Shown here in pieces: positions 14,985 through 24,367 of a DNA stretch of 64,000 bases; within the stretch, counting starts at the first letter, position 1, and the number at the start of each line of letters is the position of its first letter. The notes under the pieces are model-generated. The model saw only the letters and a program-made list of their open reading frames with translations, searched no databases and was not told where the DNA came from. Where the stretch lies: NCBI RefSeq assembly GCF_000359745.1, contig NZ_AQHN01000083.1, positions 186,001-250,000 on the forward strand, read 5' to 3'. This DNA is from Rhizobium freirei PRF 81 (lineage in GTDB: Bacteria; Pseudomonadota; Alphaproteobacteria; Rhizobiales; Rhizobiaceae). The translations under genes and the position numbers were made by a program.

Positions 14985-16733
14985 TCATCCGCGTGTCGCC
15001 GGGCTTGCCGCCCGGCGCGCGCTTTCTTCGGTCAGCACCTGACCGTGAAACTTCGCCAGCGACGTAACCACATCGTCGATTTCCCTGCCCAGTCGCTGTG
15101 CATCCCATTGCAGCGCCGCCGCCGCGATTGCGCCGATTTCGCGCAAGCTCTGGATCGTCAAAAGACCTTCGATCGCCATCGTCGTACGGCGGAAGACGAT
15201 ATCCGAGAGATGGACGACCAATTCTTGCCGCGCAATCCAATCGATCTCGAGCGCGCTATGGCGTTGCGCGCCGCTGATACGTTGGCTATCGCTATACACC
15301 GAACCATGGGCAAGGATCGCAGCTGCGGTCGTGCCATATCGGCTCAACAACTCATCGGCCCTGCTTGCCTCCACGCCGGTTTTTGCTGCTATCGATCGGA
15401 TCCAGCTCTCACGCTCACGGGAGCCCACCGGAAAATCCCGTCCGCCGCCGATGGCGAGACGCTCGGTCGATGTCTTTCGGCTGCGTTGAAGGCGCGTCAG
15501 CACGGTATCGGCGACCTCCTCGGCAAAGCCGCGGAACGTTGTCCATTTGCCACCAACCAAAGAGATGATCGGGAAAGGGCGGCTGCCATCGGGTTCGAAG
15601 ACAGGTGCGGAGTGATCGCGGCTGATCAGGCCCGGTGACGAGGCATCCGAGGCGGGCAGGGGGCGGATGCCGCTATAGCTATAGGTCACCTGGTCGCGCT
15701 CGAAACGGAGACCCGGAAGCAACGACCGCACGCTATCGAGGAAATAGTCGATCTCTTGTTCCTCGCAGCGCACATTGTCGGGGTCGTCGCAGGGGATGTC
15801 GGTCGAGCCTACCAGCGCCTGGCCGAGATAGCCGTAGACGAGGCAGATGCGGCCGTCGTCAGCCTCGAAATAGATCATGTGGCCGTTCAGGCTACGCACC
15901 AGCTCCGGATGATCGAGCAGGATGTGCGATCCCTTGGTGCCGCCGATGAGGCGATGAGCCGGTGCGCCGAGAGCGGCATTGACCTGATCGATCCAGGGGC
16001 CGGCAGCGTTCACAACGAGCTTCGGCTTGACCGAGAAGGCATATCCGTCCGAGCGTTGGAACGTCAGCAGGCCGTCTGCCGCGGAAACGAGCTTGGTGGC
16101 GTTCGCCGCCAGCGAGCCCTTGTTCGCTTCGAGCCCGTCACTGACCAATTCATAGACGAGGCGCTCCGGTCGGCTGATCTTGGCGTCATAATAGATGCCG
16201 CCCGCCACGATCTCAGGTGTCACATGTGGCATTTCTTTGAGTGCCCGGCCCTTCAACAGGAATCTGTGGCGGGGCATGACGCGGTTGCGTGAGCCGAAGA
16301 AGTCGTAGAGGGCAAGCCCGACCTTGATGAGCACAGCGCCGCGGCTGCGCGGAGCGGTCGTCGATCCAAAAAGTGTGCGAAGGGCTGCCGGTATGCCGCG
16401 CATCCAGGAGAAGATCGGCACGAAGGTCGGTAGCGCCTCGACGCAATGCGGCGCGTTCTTCAGCAGCAGGTTGCGCTCGAGCGCCGATTGCGCGACGAGC
16501 CGGAACTCGCCGGTTTCCAGATATTTCAGGCCGCCATGGATCAGTCGCGAAGGTGCCGCACTCGTTCCCGAGCCGAAATCTGATTTGTCGACGATCAGGC
16601 AATTGACGCCCTGCGCCGAAAGATCGCGAAACAATCCCGCGCCGTTGACGCCGGCGCCGAGGATGACGACGTCAATCTCTCCGTCTTGACGTTGCGAGAA
16701 GCGTTGTTTCAGATCGGCGGCCATATCGGTCAT
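14985..16733 (-). CDS. GlpD-like FAD-dependent polyol-phosphate dehydrogenase
   Basis: A 582-aa FAD protein of the glycerol-3-phosphate dehydrogenase family, expected at the inner membrane passing electrons to quinone. The FAD motif is GAGVNGAG (26-33), followed by SRLIHGGLKYLETGEFRLV, a GlpD signature. The C-terminal helical extension makes it longer than the EryB protein encoded at 26242-27753 (503 aa), so it is a distinct paralogue. It lies 61 bp downstream of an FGGY kinase on the same strand, copying the kinase-then-dehydrogenase logic of eryA-eryB. It could be a true glycerol-3-phosphate dehydrogenase or oxidise another polyol phosphate; context favours the latter. Confidence 0.82.
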   Translation of the reverse strand: MTDMAADLKQRFSQRQDGEIDVVILGAGVNGAGLFRDLSAQGVNCLIVDKSDFGSGTSAAPSRLIHGGLKYLETGEFRLVAQSALERNLLLKNAPHCVEALPTFVPIFSWMRGIPAALRTLFGSTTAPRSRGAVLIKVGLALYDFFGSRNRVMPRHRFLLKGRALKEMPHVTPEIVAGGIYYDAKISRPERLVYELVSDGLEANKGSLAANATKLVSAADGLLTFQRSDGYAFSVKPKLVVNAAGPWIDQVNAALGAPAHRLIGGTKGSHILLDHPELVRSLNGHMIYFEADDGRICLVYGYLGQALVGSTDIPCDDPDNVRCEEQEIDYFLDSVRSLLPGLRFERDQVTYSYSGIRPLPASDASSPGLISRDHSAPVFEPDGSRPFPIISLVGGKWTTFRGFAEEVADTVLTRLQRSRKTSTERLAIGGGRDFPVGSRERESWIRSIAAKTGVEASRADELLSRYGTTAAAILAHGSVYSDSQRISGAQRHSALEIDWIARQELVVHLSDIVFRRTTMAIEGLLTIQSLREIGAIAAAALQWDAQRLGREIDDVVTSLAKFHGQVLTEESARRAASPATRG

Positions 16734-16794
16734 AACATCATTGTCCTGCTGAGCTGCCGCGAAAACAGCGGGTTTGTGCGGCGCAATTGGCGGT

Positions 16795-18324
16795 CTAGTC
16801 TTGGGAGTGTTGAACTGCGAGATTGCCGATCCGCGGCCAGAGCGGTGTCATTGCTTCGGCAATGTCACAGAAGAGATCGTAGCGGATGCGATAATCGGCG
16901 CTGCGAGCCGGCTCGGGATAATAGGTCCTGGCGATCTTGCCGACGTCACGCGGATCGCTTTCCGGGTCGGCGTAGACGCCGAGCCCGGCACCGGCGCAAA
17001 GGGCAGCACCCCAGGCGGCCGCCTCATCGGTCTCGGTGACGGTAACGGGCATGCCGAACACATCGGCAAACATCTGAACGACGATCGGATTGCGTGAGAC
17101 GCCGCCCGCCAACCGTACCTTATCAAAGGAAAAACCGTCACTTAGGGCGTCAATGTGAATCTTGTGGTTGAAGGCGATACCTTCAAGGACGGCTCGCAGC
17201 ATATCGCCGCGATCATGCCAGCCGCCAAGCCCGAAGAAGCTGGCGGTTGCCTCGGCTCCGTAGGGCGAGCCGAACAGATAGGGGTGGAACAGAGCACTTG
17301 ACGGACGGTTGAAGGCCGCCTCGATCTCTGGAGCGAGCAAGGCATGAATGGACCGACCCGCAGCCTCGGCGCTTGCAATTTCGCTTGCGCATAGTTTGTC
17401 CAGAAACCATTCGTAATTCGCTGACGATGCCGGCGAGATCGACATATTGTTCCATTGCCCAGAGGCGATGGCGTTGCGGCAGAACCAGCGGCGGTCGACG
17501 CGTGGCTCGGACGATAGCGTTTCGTTTATGGAGTAGGTGCCGGCGATAACGGCAACAATGCCATCAGCATAACCGCCGGCGCCAAGGGAGGAAGCCGTCA
17601 CGTCGTGCAGGCCGGCAACGACGGCCGTGCCCTTGGAAAGGCCCGTCCGCTTTGCGACGGAATCGGTCACGTATCCCACAATCTCGTCGGATCGCGAGAC
17701 AGGCGGCAAAGCATCGATGATCTCGCCAACCCCGAAGAGTTTTAAGGCATCCGGCGAATAGTCCTGCGTCGAAACATTGGTAAAGGAGGTGCTGGCCTCC
17801 GTCCGGTCGGTGCCGACGACGCCAGTCAGGCAGAAGCGCAGCCAGTCCTTGCAGCTGAGGATGTGGCCGATTTGTGCAAAGCGCTCGGGTTCATTGGCCT
17901 TGATCCAGGCAAGCAGCGCCGATGGGGCCGAGACATGCGGCAACTGGCCGGTGAGCGTCAGGGTGTCGTCGGCAAGCGGGCTTTTCAGCCATTGTTCGAC
18001 GATCGATCCGGCGCGGCTGTCGAGCGAGAGCATGGCGCGGCCAAGCGGTTTCCTGGCCTTGTCGAGCAGATAGATACCATCGCCGTGGGCAGTGGCGGCG
18101 ATCGCCTGAATGTCGCTGGCGGGGCGGTTGCTGAGCCTGATCGCCTCGGCTATGGCATCGGCCGTCCGGATCCAGAGCTCGTCCATGTCGCGCTCGACAT
18201 GGCGTACCTTCGGCATGAACTGGGTCACGCGGCGGCGGGCGACAGCAATCGGCGTTCCGTCGATATCGAAGATGACGGCTTTGGTGACGGTCAGACCGCT
18301 GTCAATCCCGAGCAGACTCGGCAT
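16795..18324 (-). CDS. FGGY-family carbohydrate kinase
   Basis: A 509-aa cytosolic ATP-dependent sugar or polyol kinase. The phosphate-1 motif LLGIDSGLTVTKAVIFD is at the N-terminus, and the C-terminal domain has the VRLAGGVSRNPIVVQMFADVFG adenosine-site motif. It resembles erythritol and L-xylulose kinases, and is related to the eryA product encoded at 24623-26173. ATG 18324 is chosen over ATG 18330, because GGGAG sits 8 nt upstream of the former and only 2 nt from the latter. The gene follows the DeoR regulator and precedes the GlpD-like gene. The substrate is probably a C4 or C5 polyol or ketose, by inference. Confidence 0.85.
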   Translation of the reverse strand: MPSLLGIDSGLTVTKAVIFDIDGTPIAVARRRVTQFMPKVRHVERDMDELWIRTADAIAEAIRLSNRPASDIQAIAATAHGDGIYLLDKARKPLGRAMLSLDSRAGSIVEQWLKSPLADDTLTLTGQLPHVSAPSALLAWIKANEPERFAQIGHILSCKDWLRFCLTGVVGTDRTEASTSFTNVSTQDYSPDALKLFGVGEIIDALPPVSRSDEIVGYVTDSVAKRTGLSKGTAVVAGLHDVTASSLGAGGYADGIVAVIAGTYSINETLSSEPRVDRRWFCRNAIASGQWNNMSISPASSANYEWFLDKLCASEIASAEAAGRSIHALLAPEIEAAFNRPSSALFHPYLFGSPYGAEATASFFGLGGWHDRGDMLRAVLEGIAFNHKIHIDALSDGFSFDKVRLAGGVSRNPIVVQMFADVFGMPVTVTETDEAAAWGAALCAGAGLGVYADPESDPRDVGKIARTYYPEPARSADYRIRYDLFCDIAEAMTPLWPRIGNLAVQHSQD

Positions 18325-18378
18325 TCTCATTACTCCCGATCGTGAGCGATGTGAGGCGGCCCGTCGCCGAGCCGTCCG

Positions 18379-19221
18379 TCAGGATCGCTCCTTGTCGCCC
18401 TTGGCGACGACCACATTGATATTCTTGTTGCGCATGCGCTCGAGATGAGCAGCGGGCGTCTTCTCGTCGACGATGACGACGTCGAATTCGCTCAAATGCG
18501 CGAAACTATGCAGGGCCCGCCGTTCGAACTTGGTGTGATCCATCAGCAGGACGCGCTTGGCCGAGCTGTCGAACATCGCCCGCTTGATATCGACGATCTC
18601 GGGCGACTGATGAAACACGACATCGTCGATAATGGCGGACATCGAAATGAAGGCTACGTCCGCCCGCAGCCGGTTGATCTCGTTGATGGTCATGCGCCCC
18701 ATGAAGGCGTTGCACCAATTGTAGTACTGCCCGCCAAGCGCCAGCAGGTTGACGTCATGCATGTCCTTCAGCGCATTCATCAGCGTCAGCGAATTGGTAA
18801 TCGCCGTCAGCGGAACCCTGGCCGGCAGTTGCGATGCCATCTGCAGCACGGTGGTGGAATCGTCGAGGAAGATCGCCTGGCCGGGCTCGATGAACTGCAT
18901 GGCGGCGGCGGCAATCATCTTCTTCTCGCTTGCCTGTCGGTTGGCGCGGTAGACGTCGCTCGATTCGATCAGGCTGGTCGCGGCGGCGGAGACGATGCCG
19001 CGCGTCTTTCGGAACAGCCCTCGGCTGACAAGCTCGTCAACGTCGCGATGTGCCGTCATCAGGCTGATACCGAACCGATCCGTCAAATCTTCGATGCGCA
19101 TGGAGCCTTCCGCCATGACGGCTTCGGCAATCATCTGACGTCGGGCGATCTGACGGGATTGCCGGCTGTCGCTCGGCAGTTCGTCTTGCAGGAATGATAC
19201 GGGGCTTGTCTTGTCTTTCAC
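18379..19221 (-). CDS. DeoR-family transcriptional regulator
   Basis: A sugar-phosphate-responsive repressor: an N-terminal winged helix-turn-helix (RRQMIAEAVMAEGSMRIEDLTDRFGISLMTAHRDVDEL) and a C-terminal DeoR sensor domain with DDSTTVLQMA and a KR-motif phosphate site (VDIKRAMF). I place the start at GTG 19221 (280 aa), with AGAGG about 5 nt upstream. An ATG at 19275 has no ribosome site. It is similar in plan to the EryR protein encoded at 29895-30671 but clearly a separate paralogue. It heads the accessory kinase/dehydrogenase group, so it probably controls that group in response to its phosphorylated substrate. Confidence 0.85.
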   Translation of the reverse strand: MKDKTSPVSFLQDELPSDSRQSRQIARRQMIAEAVMAEGSMRIEDLTDRFGISLMTAHRDVDELVSRGLFRKTRGIVSAAATSLIESSDVYRANRQASEKKMIAAAAMQFIEPGQAIFLDDSTTVLQMASQLPARVPLTAITNSLTLMNALKDMHDVNLLALGGQYYNWCNAFMGRMTINEINRLRADVAFISMSAIIDDVVFHQSPEIVDIKRAMFDSSAKRVLLMDHTKFERRALHSFAHLSEFDVVIVDEKTPAAHLERMRNKNINVVVAKGDKERS

Positions 19222-19371
19222 GTTGGCCTCTAACGCTGAGCCTTGCGGATGTTGATGTGCTGCAGCGAATGTCATGCTATGGGAAAAGAATAGAAAGAAC
19301 AATTCGCTACTAGGATTTCCGCAAGTTATGTCTGACGTTCAGCCAGGTGCCGCCGATGGCGGTCAAAGGTT

Positions 19372-19396
19372 GGGGACGCCGGCTTGCGGCGCCCCC
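19372..19396 (-). terminator. Strong hairpin between eryG and the DeoR gene
   Basis: Read on the minus strand, GGGGGCGCCG and CGGCGTCCCC form a 10-bp stem (one G-U pair) with a 5-base loop, starting 8 nt after the eryG stop. The following T-run is weak. It may be a partial terminator or a 3' stabilising stem that keeps the binding-protein message more abundant than the downstream regulator and kinase. A second small stem (CCGCC-GAT-GGCGG) lies just beyond it. Confidence 0.55.
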
Positions 19397-19403
19397 GATG
19401 TCA

Positions 19404-20351
19404 TCACTCGGACAGAACGAACGGTGCCGAGTACTTCGCGACATTGTCCTTGGTGATCAGAAGGCAATCGAAAAGCTGCTTTTCGCTCTTGGCACCGGTC
19501 TTGCCGGTCTTGATGAAGCTGTCGGCCTGCTTGACGGCTTGTTCGGAGAAGACGGCAACCGGCTGCAGAACGGTGTACTGCAATTCGCCGGACTTGATGG
19601 CAGCGACTGCGTCCGGCGAACCGTCGAAGCCGCCGACCTTGACATTGGCGAGCTTGCCGGCTTCCTTGAGGGCGGCGATCGCGCCGAGCGCCATTTCGTC
19701 ATTGCCGGAAATCACGCCGCTGATATCCGGGTGAGCCTGCAGCATGGACTGCATCTTGTTGTGGCCTTGGGTGCGGTCCCAGTTGGCGACTTCCTTGGCA
19801 ACCTTCTGCAGATCCGGATACTGCGTCAGAACGGTTTCATAGCCGTTCGAACGGGTTGCGGCATTGTTATCCGAGGGAGCGCCGAACAGTTCGGCATATT
19901 TGGCCTTGTCGCCGATAGCTTCCACCCATTGCTGTGCACCGATGGCGGCGCCCTGGGCGTTGTTGGAGACGAGCTGGGCCTTGGCGAGGCCTTCCTGGTT
20001 GATTTCGGCATTGACGAGGAAAACCGGGATGCCGGCGGCCACGGCCTTCTTGACCGCGCCTACGGAACCGTCGGCATTGGCCGGATCGAGAATGATGGCA
20101 ACCGACTTGTTGGTAATCGCCGTATCGATCAGGTTGCTTTCGGTATTGGTGTCGCCTTTGTGGGCACCGACCGTTGCCGTGTAGCCAAGCTTTTCAGCGG
20201 TCGCCTTAGCGACATTGCCTTCCGTCAGCCAGTAGGGGTTGGACGGGTCGTTGACGATAACGGTAATCTGGCCGGCGGCCCATGCAGCTCCTGTTAGAAG
20301 CGGTGCCACAGCAACCGCTGCCATGACAATGCGCAAACCCTTTTTAAACAT
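19404..20351 (-). CDS. eryG: Erythritol-type ABC transporter binding protein
   Basis: A 315-aa periplasmic sugar-binding protein of the RbsB type (CUT2 systems). The start ATG 20351 gives a clean signal peptide (MFKKGLRIVM... ending AWAA) and has GGGAGAG upstream; an in-frame start at 20426 would put charged residues before it. ITVIVNDPSNPYWLTEG is the first ligand-binding strand, and ISGNDEMALGAIAAL is the typical hinge/effector segment. It is encoded after the permease and ATPase genes. Identification as EryG rests on its place next to eryABCD, as in R. leguminosarum. Confidence 0.85.
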   Translation of the reverse strand: MFKKGLRIVMAAVAVAPLLTGAAWAAGQITVIVNDPSNPYWLTEGNVAKATAEKLGYTATVGAHKGDTNTESNLIDTAITNKSVAIILDPANADGSVGAVKKAVAAGIPVFLVNAEINQEGLAKAQLVSNNAQGAAIGAQQWVEAIGDKAKYAELFGAPSDNNAATRSNGYETVLTQYPDLQKVAKEVANWDRTQGHNKMQSMLQAHPDISGVISGNDEMALGAIAALKEAGKLANVKVGGFDGSPDAVAAIKSGELQYTVLQPVAVFSEQAVKQADSFIKTGKTGAKSEKQLFDCLLITKDNVAKYSAPFVLSE

Positions 20352-20454
20352 TAGTCTCTCTCCCTTTTGATGAGCTCTGGTGATGCCGGCGAACCGGCGG
20401 TTCTTTCTCCGGCCGATACATTTCACCGGTCGGTGACAAGTTCGTATGGAAGTG

Positions 20455-21507
20455 TCAGCCGGATTTGGTCCGCCGTCCGTACTGGATGCTGTTCATGAGA
20501 ACGGCGAGCACGATGACTGCACCGGTAAAGACCGTCTGCCAGTAGGCCGAGACACCGATGATCACGAGACCGTCCGACAGGAAGCCTATGACAAAAGCGC
20601 CGAGCATGGTGCCACGCGTCGTGCCGCGCCCACCCGTCAATGCGGCACCGCCGATCACGACAGCGGCGATCGCTGTCAGCTCGTAGGTGGTGCCGGCGGT
20701 GGGGCCAGCGGAGGTCAGCTGCGAGGAGAGCACCAGGCCGGCGATGGCGGCGCAGACACCGGACAGAACATAGACGATGATCTTGACGCGCTTGACCGGC
20801 ACGCCGGAAAGATCGGCTGCACGCTCGTTGCCGCCGGAGGCATAAAGCCAGCGGCCGAAGGCGGTGCGGCTAAGAACAAGGCCGCAGATGATGGCCAGCG
20901 CCGCAAGCACGATGACGCTGATCGGAATGCCGGCGAGGCGATTGAAGCCGAGCCAGCCGAAGCCGGTATTGCCGAGCTCCGGACGACCGCCAAGATTGTT
21001 GTAGGTAAGACCGTTGGTCATCAGCAATGCGATGCCGCGGGCGACGTAGAGCACGCCGAGCGAGGCAACGAAGGCGGGGACGCGGAGATAGGCAACCAGC
21101 ACGCCGTTGACCGCGCCGATGATGGCTCCGAAAGCGCAGGTCAAAACCACGACGGCCCAGACCGGCGGATAGAGAATGACACCGAAGCTCGAAAGAGTGA
21201 CGCCCTGCATCAGGAAGCCGGCGACGCAACCGGCAAGGCCGAGCGTCGAGCCGACCGACAAGTCGATGCCGCCATTGAGGATGACGAGCAGCATGCCAAT
21301 CGCAAGGATACCGAAGATGGCCACATGCGAGGACATGGTCAGAAAGTTGCCCAGCGTGAAATAATTGGGCGACAGAAAGGAGAAGACCGCGATGATGACG
21401 ATCAGCGCGAAGAAAGCGCGCCCTTCAAGGATCAGCCGCACGATATTGAAGCTTCGCCGTTGTTCGTTCGAAATGGGTTTCTTATCTGTGATGTTCGTGA
21501 CTGACAT
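20455..21507 (-). CDS. eryF: Erythritol-type ABC transporter permease
   Basis: A 350-aa inner-membrane permease of the ribose/xylose (RbsC-like) group with about ten hydrophobic segments. The family motifs LNGGIDLSVGS near the first third and AAVVIGGAALTGGRGTTRGTMLGAFVIG (the EAA-like cytoplasmic loop region) are intact. GGAG is 8 nt before the ATG at 21507. It lies between the ATPase gene (22-bp gap) and the binding protein gene (103-bp gap) and forms the channel of the transporter. The substrate is inferred from the neighbouring ery genes. Confidence 0.88.
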   Translation of the reverse strand: MSVTNITDKKPISNEQRRSFNIVRLILEGRAFFALIVIIAVFSFLSPNYFTLGNFLTMSSHVAIFGILAIGMLLVILNGGIDLSVGSTLGLAGCVAGFLMQGVTLSSFGVILYPPVWAVVVLTCAFGAIIGAVNGVLVAYLRVPAFVASLGVLYVARGIALLMTNGLTYNNLGGRPELGNTGFGWLGFNRLAGIPISVIVLAALAIICGLVLSRTAFGRWLYASGGNERAADLSGVPVKRVKIIVYVLSGVCAAIAGLVLSSQLTSAGPTAGTTYELTAIAAVVIGGAALTGGRGTTRGTMLGAFVIGFLSDGLVIIGVSAYWQTVFTGAVIVLAVLMNSIQYGRRTKSG

Positions 21508-21529
21508 AATCAGTGCTCCATGAATGCGG

Positions 21530-23074
21530 CTAGTGCGCGACCACTGCTTCGCCGGAGGCGGCCATGATCTTTTCCTTGGGGACGTCGGGACCGAATTCGG
21601 CAGAGATCTTGCCGCGGTGCATGACGATGATGCGATGGGCGATGCTCAGGCATTCGGCGACTTCCGAGGTCGAATAGATCACCGCCAGACCTTCCTTGGC
21701 GCGTTCGGCCAGAAGCTTGAAGACTTCGGCCTTGGCGCCGATGTCGATGCCGCGGCTTGGCTCGTCGAGCAGGATGACCCTTGGATTCGTCGCCAGCATC
21801 TTGCCGATCACGACCTTCTGCTGGTTGCCGCCCGATAGCGAACCGATCGCCGCAGCGCCGCCATCGGTCTTGATGTGAACCTTGCGGATGGACTGGTCCA
21901 CCAGCGCCTGCTCGCGGCCGCCCGAGGTGAACAGCCCTTTGGTAAAGGCGCCGATGCTGGCAAGCGATAGGTTCGCGCCGACGGTCATCGTCGGGACGAG
22001 GCCGTCGCGCTGCCGATCTTCAGGCACCAGGACGAGGCCCTGCGCGATGCGGCCGGCGATGCTCAAGCCGCCAATGTCGGTGTTGCCGAGAAGCACGCGG
22101 CCGCCGCTCGATCTCAGGCGTCCAGCCACGCATTCGAGCAATTCCGTGCGCCCCGCACCCATCAGGCCATAGATGCAGACGATCTCGCCGGCGCGAACTG
22201 CAAGCGACATGCGGTCGACCGCATTGTAGGCGGCGCCGGACGGGCCTGGAACGGTGAGGCTATCGATGGTCAATGCGATGTTGCCCATCTCGTGGCCGGC
22301 AGGCGGGCTGCCGAGATCGAAATTGTCGCCGACCATGTTGCGCACGATCCATTCGAGATCGATGTCCGTGCGCTCCGCATAGGCCGTCATGTTGCCGTCG
22401 CGAAGCACCACGGCGTGGTTGGTGATCTGCAGCGCCTCTTCGAGATGGTGCGAGATGTAGACGATCGATACGCCGCGCGCCGTCAGGTCGCGAATGACCT
22501 TGAACAGGACCTCGACTTCCGTGGCGCTGAGCGCCGATGTCGGCTCATCCATGATCAGAATGCGGGAATTGACCGAAAGAGCGCGGGCGATTTCGACGAT
22601 CTGCTGCTGACCGAGACGCAGATCCTCGATCGGTGTGAGCGGGTCGATGTTCTCTTCCAGCTCCTCCATCAGTGCCCGGGTCTGCCGCTCTTCCTCGGTA
22701 AAATCGACCACGCCGCCCTTCATGATCTCGCGGCCCATGAAGATGTTGTCGCGAACGCTGAGATTGGGCGCCAGGCTCAGTTCCTGATGGATGATGGAAA
22801 TGCCGCAGGAGCGCGCATGGGTAGACGAGGCAAAGCTGATCGGGCTGCCGTCGAGGATGATTTCACCAGAGGATGGCTGGATGACGCCCGAAAGGATCTT
22901 CATCAACGTCGATTTGCCGGCACCGTTCTCGCCAAACAGCGTGGTGACTTCGCCGCGCCGAATATCGAAGTTCACACCCTTGAGGGCATGGACGTTGCCA
23001 TACGACTTGGCGACGTTGCGGGCGGCGAGTACGACTTCGCCCTTAGCCACTCCATTTTGCGGGGCCTGGCTCAT
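21530..23074 (-). CDS. eryE: Erythritol-type ABC transporter ATPase (two NBDs)
   Basis: A 514-aa cytoplasmic ATPase of the CUT2 type with two fused nucleotide-binding domains. The first has Walker A GENGAGKST, Walker B RILIMDEPTSAL and its switch HH. The second has the signature SLSGGNQQKVVIGK and Walker B VILLDEPSRGID, with the degenerate Walker A (GLMGAGRTE) usual for the second half. The start overlaps the stop of the DUF2291 gene as ATGA, so translation is coupled. It drives uptake through the eryF product. Confidence 0.9.
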   Translation of the reverse strand: MSQAPQNGVAKGEVVLAARNVAKSYGNVHALKGVNFDIRRGEVTTLFGENGAGKSTLMKILSGVIQPSSGEIILDGSPISFASSTHARSCGISIIHQELSLAPNLSVRDNIFMGREIMKGGVVDFTEEERQTRALMEELEENIDPLTPIEDLRLGQQQIVEIARALSVNSRILIMDEPTSALSATEVEVLFKVIRDLTARGVSIVYISHHLEEALQITNHAVVLRDGNMTAYAERTDIDLEWIVRNMVGDNFDLGSPPAGHEMGNIALTIDSLTVPGPSGAAYNAVDRMSLAVRAGEIVCIYGLMGAGRTELLECVAGRLRSSGGRVLLGNTDIGGLSIAGRIAQGLVLVPEDRQRDGLVPTMTVGANLSLASIGAFTKGLFTSGGREQALVDQSIRKVHIKTDGGAAAIGSLSGGNQQKVVIGKMLATNPRVILLDEPSRGIDIGAKAEVFKLLAERAKEGLAVIYSTSEVAECLSIAHRIIVMHRGKISAEFGPDVPKEKIMAASGEAVVAH

Positions 23075-23727
23075 TTCACGTCGACCTTTACCGGCGTGAC
23101 GAGCCAGTTCTTCGGATTGATGAGCTTGAAGACGCCGACAATCTTTGCCGACTTACCCGCCAGCTTCTCGGGATCGATGCTGCCGAGGGTTGCTTTCTTC
23201 ATCTCGTTGTTGATGGCGGAGCCGGCATTCTGATACTCGATCTGGTTGGTGAACTGACCAAATTCGATCTTGCCGGTTGCATCGCGCAAATCTGTGCCGT
23301 TGATGGCGGGACCGGTTTGCACGCGGACGATGACGCCATCCGGCATGCCGTCGACCTTGAACTCGTTTAGGTTGGCCTTGCGGTCGCCAAACGTGCCGCT
23401 GAGCGAGACGGGAAGCACGGGGCCGGTGGTGGTTGCCACGCCATATTTCTCGCCGGCAGCCTTCTTGTCGGCAAGTACGGCGGTCACGAGCGTCACCGCG
23501 TCGACGGCCCGCTGCACAACATCCGTCTGCACCTTCGGGAACTCCTGGGCGCCATAGGTATCGGGTTGGAATCCCTGCTCGCGCACGTCGTGCTCGGAGC
23601 CGATCTTGATCACCTTGGTATCGGCGGCGATGGCGCCAATCACGATCACGATCGCCGCGGCGCCCGCTATGATCTTGAGCTTGGAGCCTGTCGGCTTGGC
23701 GGTTGCGTATTGAGTTTGCGTATTCAT
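23071..23727 (-). CDS. DUF2291 family transporter-associated protein
   Basis: A 218-aa protein with one N-terminal membrane anchor (IIAGAAAIVIVIGAIAA) and an extracytoplasmic domain. Its conserved features (EFPKV, GTFGDR..NEFKVDGMPDGVIVRVQTGPAINGTDLRDATG) are those of DUF2291, a family often encoded as the first gene of CUT2 polyol transporters in rhizobia, with no established biochemical role. ATG 23727 is chosen over an in-frame TTG 23733. It is coupled to eryE by a 4-base overlap, so it is probably a lipid- or membrane-attached accessory of the transporter. Confidence 0.85.
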   Translation of the reverse strand: MNTQTQYATAKPTGSKLKIIAGAAAIVIVIGAIAADTKVIKIGSEHDVREQGFQPDTYGAQEFPKVQTDVVQRAVDAVTLVTAVLADKKAAGEKYGVATTTGPVLPVSLSGTFGDRKANLNEFKVDGMPDGVIVRVQTGPAINGTDLRDATGKIEFGQFTNQIEYQNAGSAINNEMKKATLGSIDPEKLAGKSAKIVGVFKLINPKNWLVTPVKVDVK

Positions 23728-23802
23728 GTTCAAACGACCTTCGGCATATCGGCCGGATTGCCTGATGGAGAGGAGGAAAAGGGCTGTGATCCCTGAAAGG
23801 AT

Positions 23803-23889
23803 CTAGCGAAGACCGTTGCTGCGCATTGGGACGCGCAGGCGTTCCGCTCGGCTTCGGTTCGAGCCGTGATTGGAAAGGGAGTTCAACAT
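23803..23889 (-). CDS. 28-residue leader ORF of the transporter arm
   Basis: ATG at 23889 follows GAGGAGG with a 6-nt spacer, the best ribosome site in this region, and 28 codons run to a TAG at 23803. The peptide begins MLNSLSNHGS and is rich in Arg, Ser and Asn, with no signal peptide. It ends 75 bp before the DUF2291 gene. A short, well-translated, basic peptide ahead of a transport operon could be a regulatory leader or a small protein; the sequence shows translation signals only. Confidence 0.5.
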   Translation of the reverse strand: MLNSLSNHGSNRSRAERLRVPMRSNGLR

Positions 23890-23978
23890 CGGGAGCCTCC
23901 TCAGCCTATCGGGTAACCGTCTCCTCCAGTCACCCATTTCACTTCTGCAGCCGCCATTTCTGCGGTAGCTATGATAGA

Positions 23979-24010
23979 GTTATGTTAATAACTGTATTTT
24001 GTATGTTATA
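23979..24010 (-). promoter_or_regulatory. TATGTTA repeats and inverted repeat, transporter promoter
   Basis: GTTAT-GTTA-ATAAC (23979-23992) is an inverted repeat that contains TATGTTA (23981-23987). A second TATGTTA is at 24002-24008, 21 bp further, or two helical turns. The 9-base TATGTTATA (24002-24010) recurs before eryA and eryR. The block lies 90-120 bp upstream of the leader ORF in AT-rich DNA and is a likely promoter/operator for the leftward arm. The regulator (EryD or EryR) cannot be told from sequence. Confidence 0.45.
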
Positions 24011-24367
24011 AATTTCAAGGCCTGTCAATTGTCAAATGCCGTGTTTTCTGTGCTTGCTATTATCCTGCAAGCTAACGTTCGTTGCTTCTGGCGGGCTGCA
24101 ACTTCAGCTTGATAAATCGCGCCTGAGATCGCCATCGCCACGGCCGGCGCAGCGTAATCTTTGTGTGATGTCGACGATAAACTATTGATACACAACAATA
24201 ATATAAGAATTTAGACGAGATCTCCAGCCCTCGAAGCCGATCTCGCTTCCCGCGTATCGTGCCCCGTAAATCGCTTCCCCGGCTCGCTGCGGCGATTCCT
24301 CCTTGGTATGATCGAGGAACCGATGGTGCCCATTCTATCTGAAAAAAATTACAATGCCAGAAAATTT

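Noticed and set aside
18445..21504. Several long plus-strand frames opposite the DeoR, binding-protein and permease genes
   Set aside because: Antisense shadows produced by GC-rich third positions; products are low-complexity (Gly/Asp/Arg-rich) and the opposite strand holds well-defined families.
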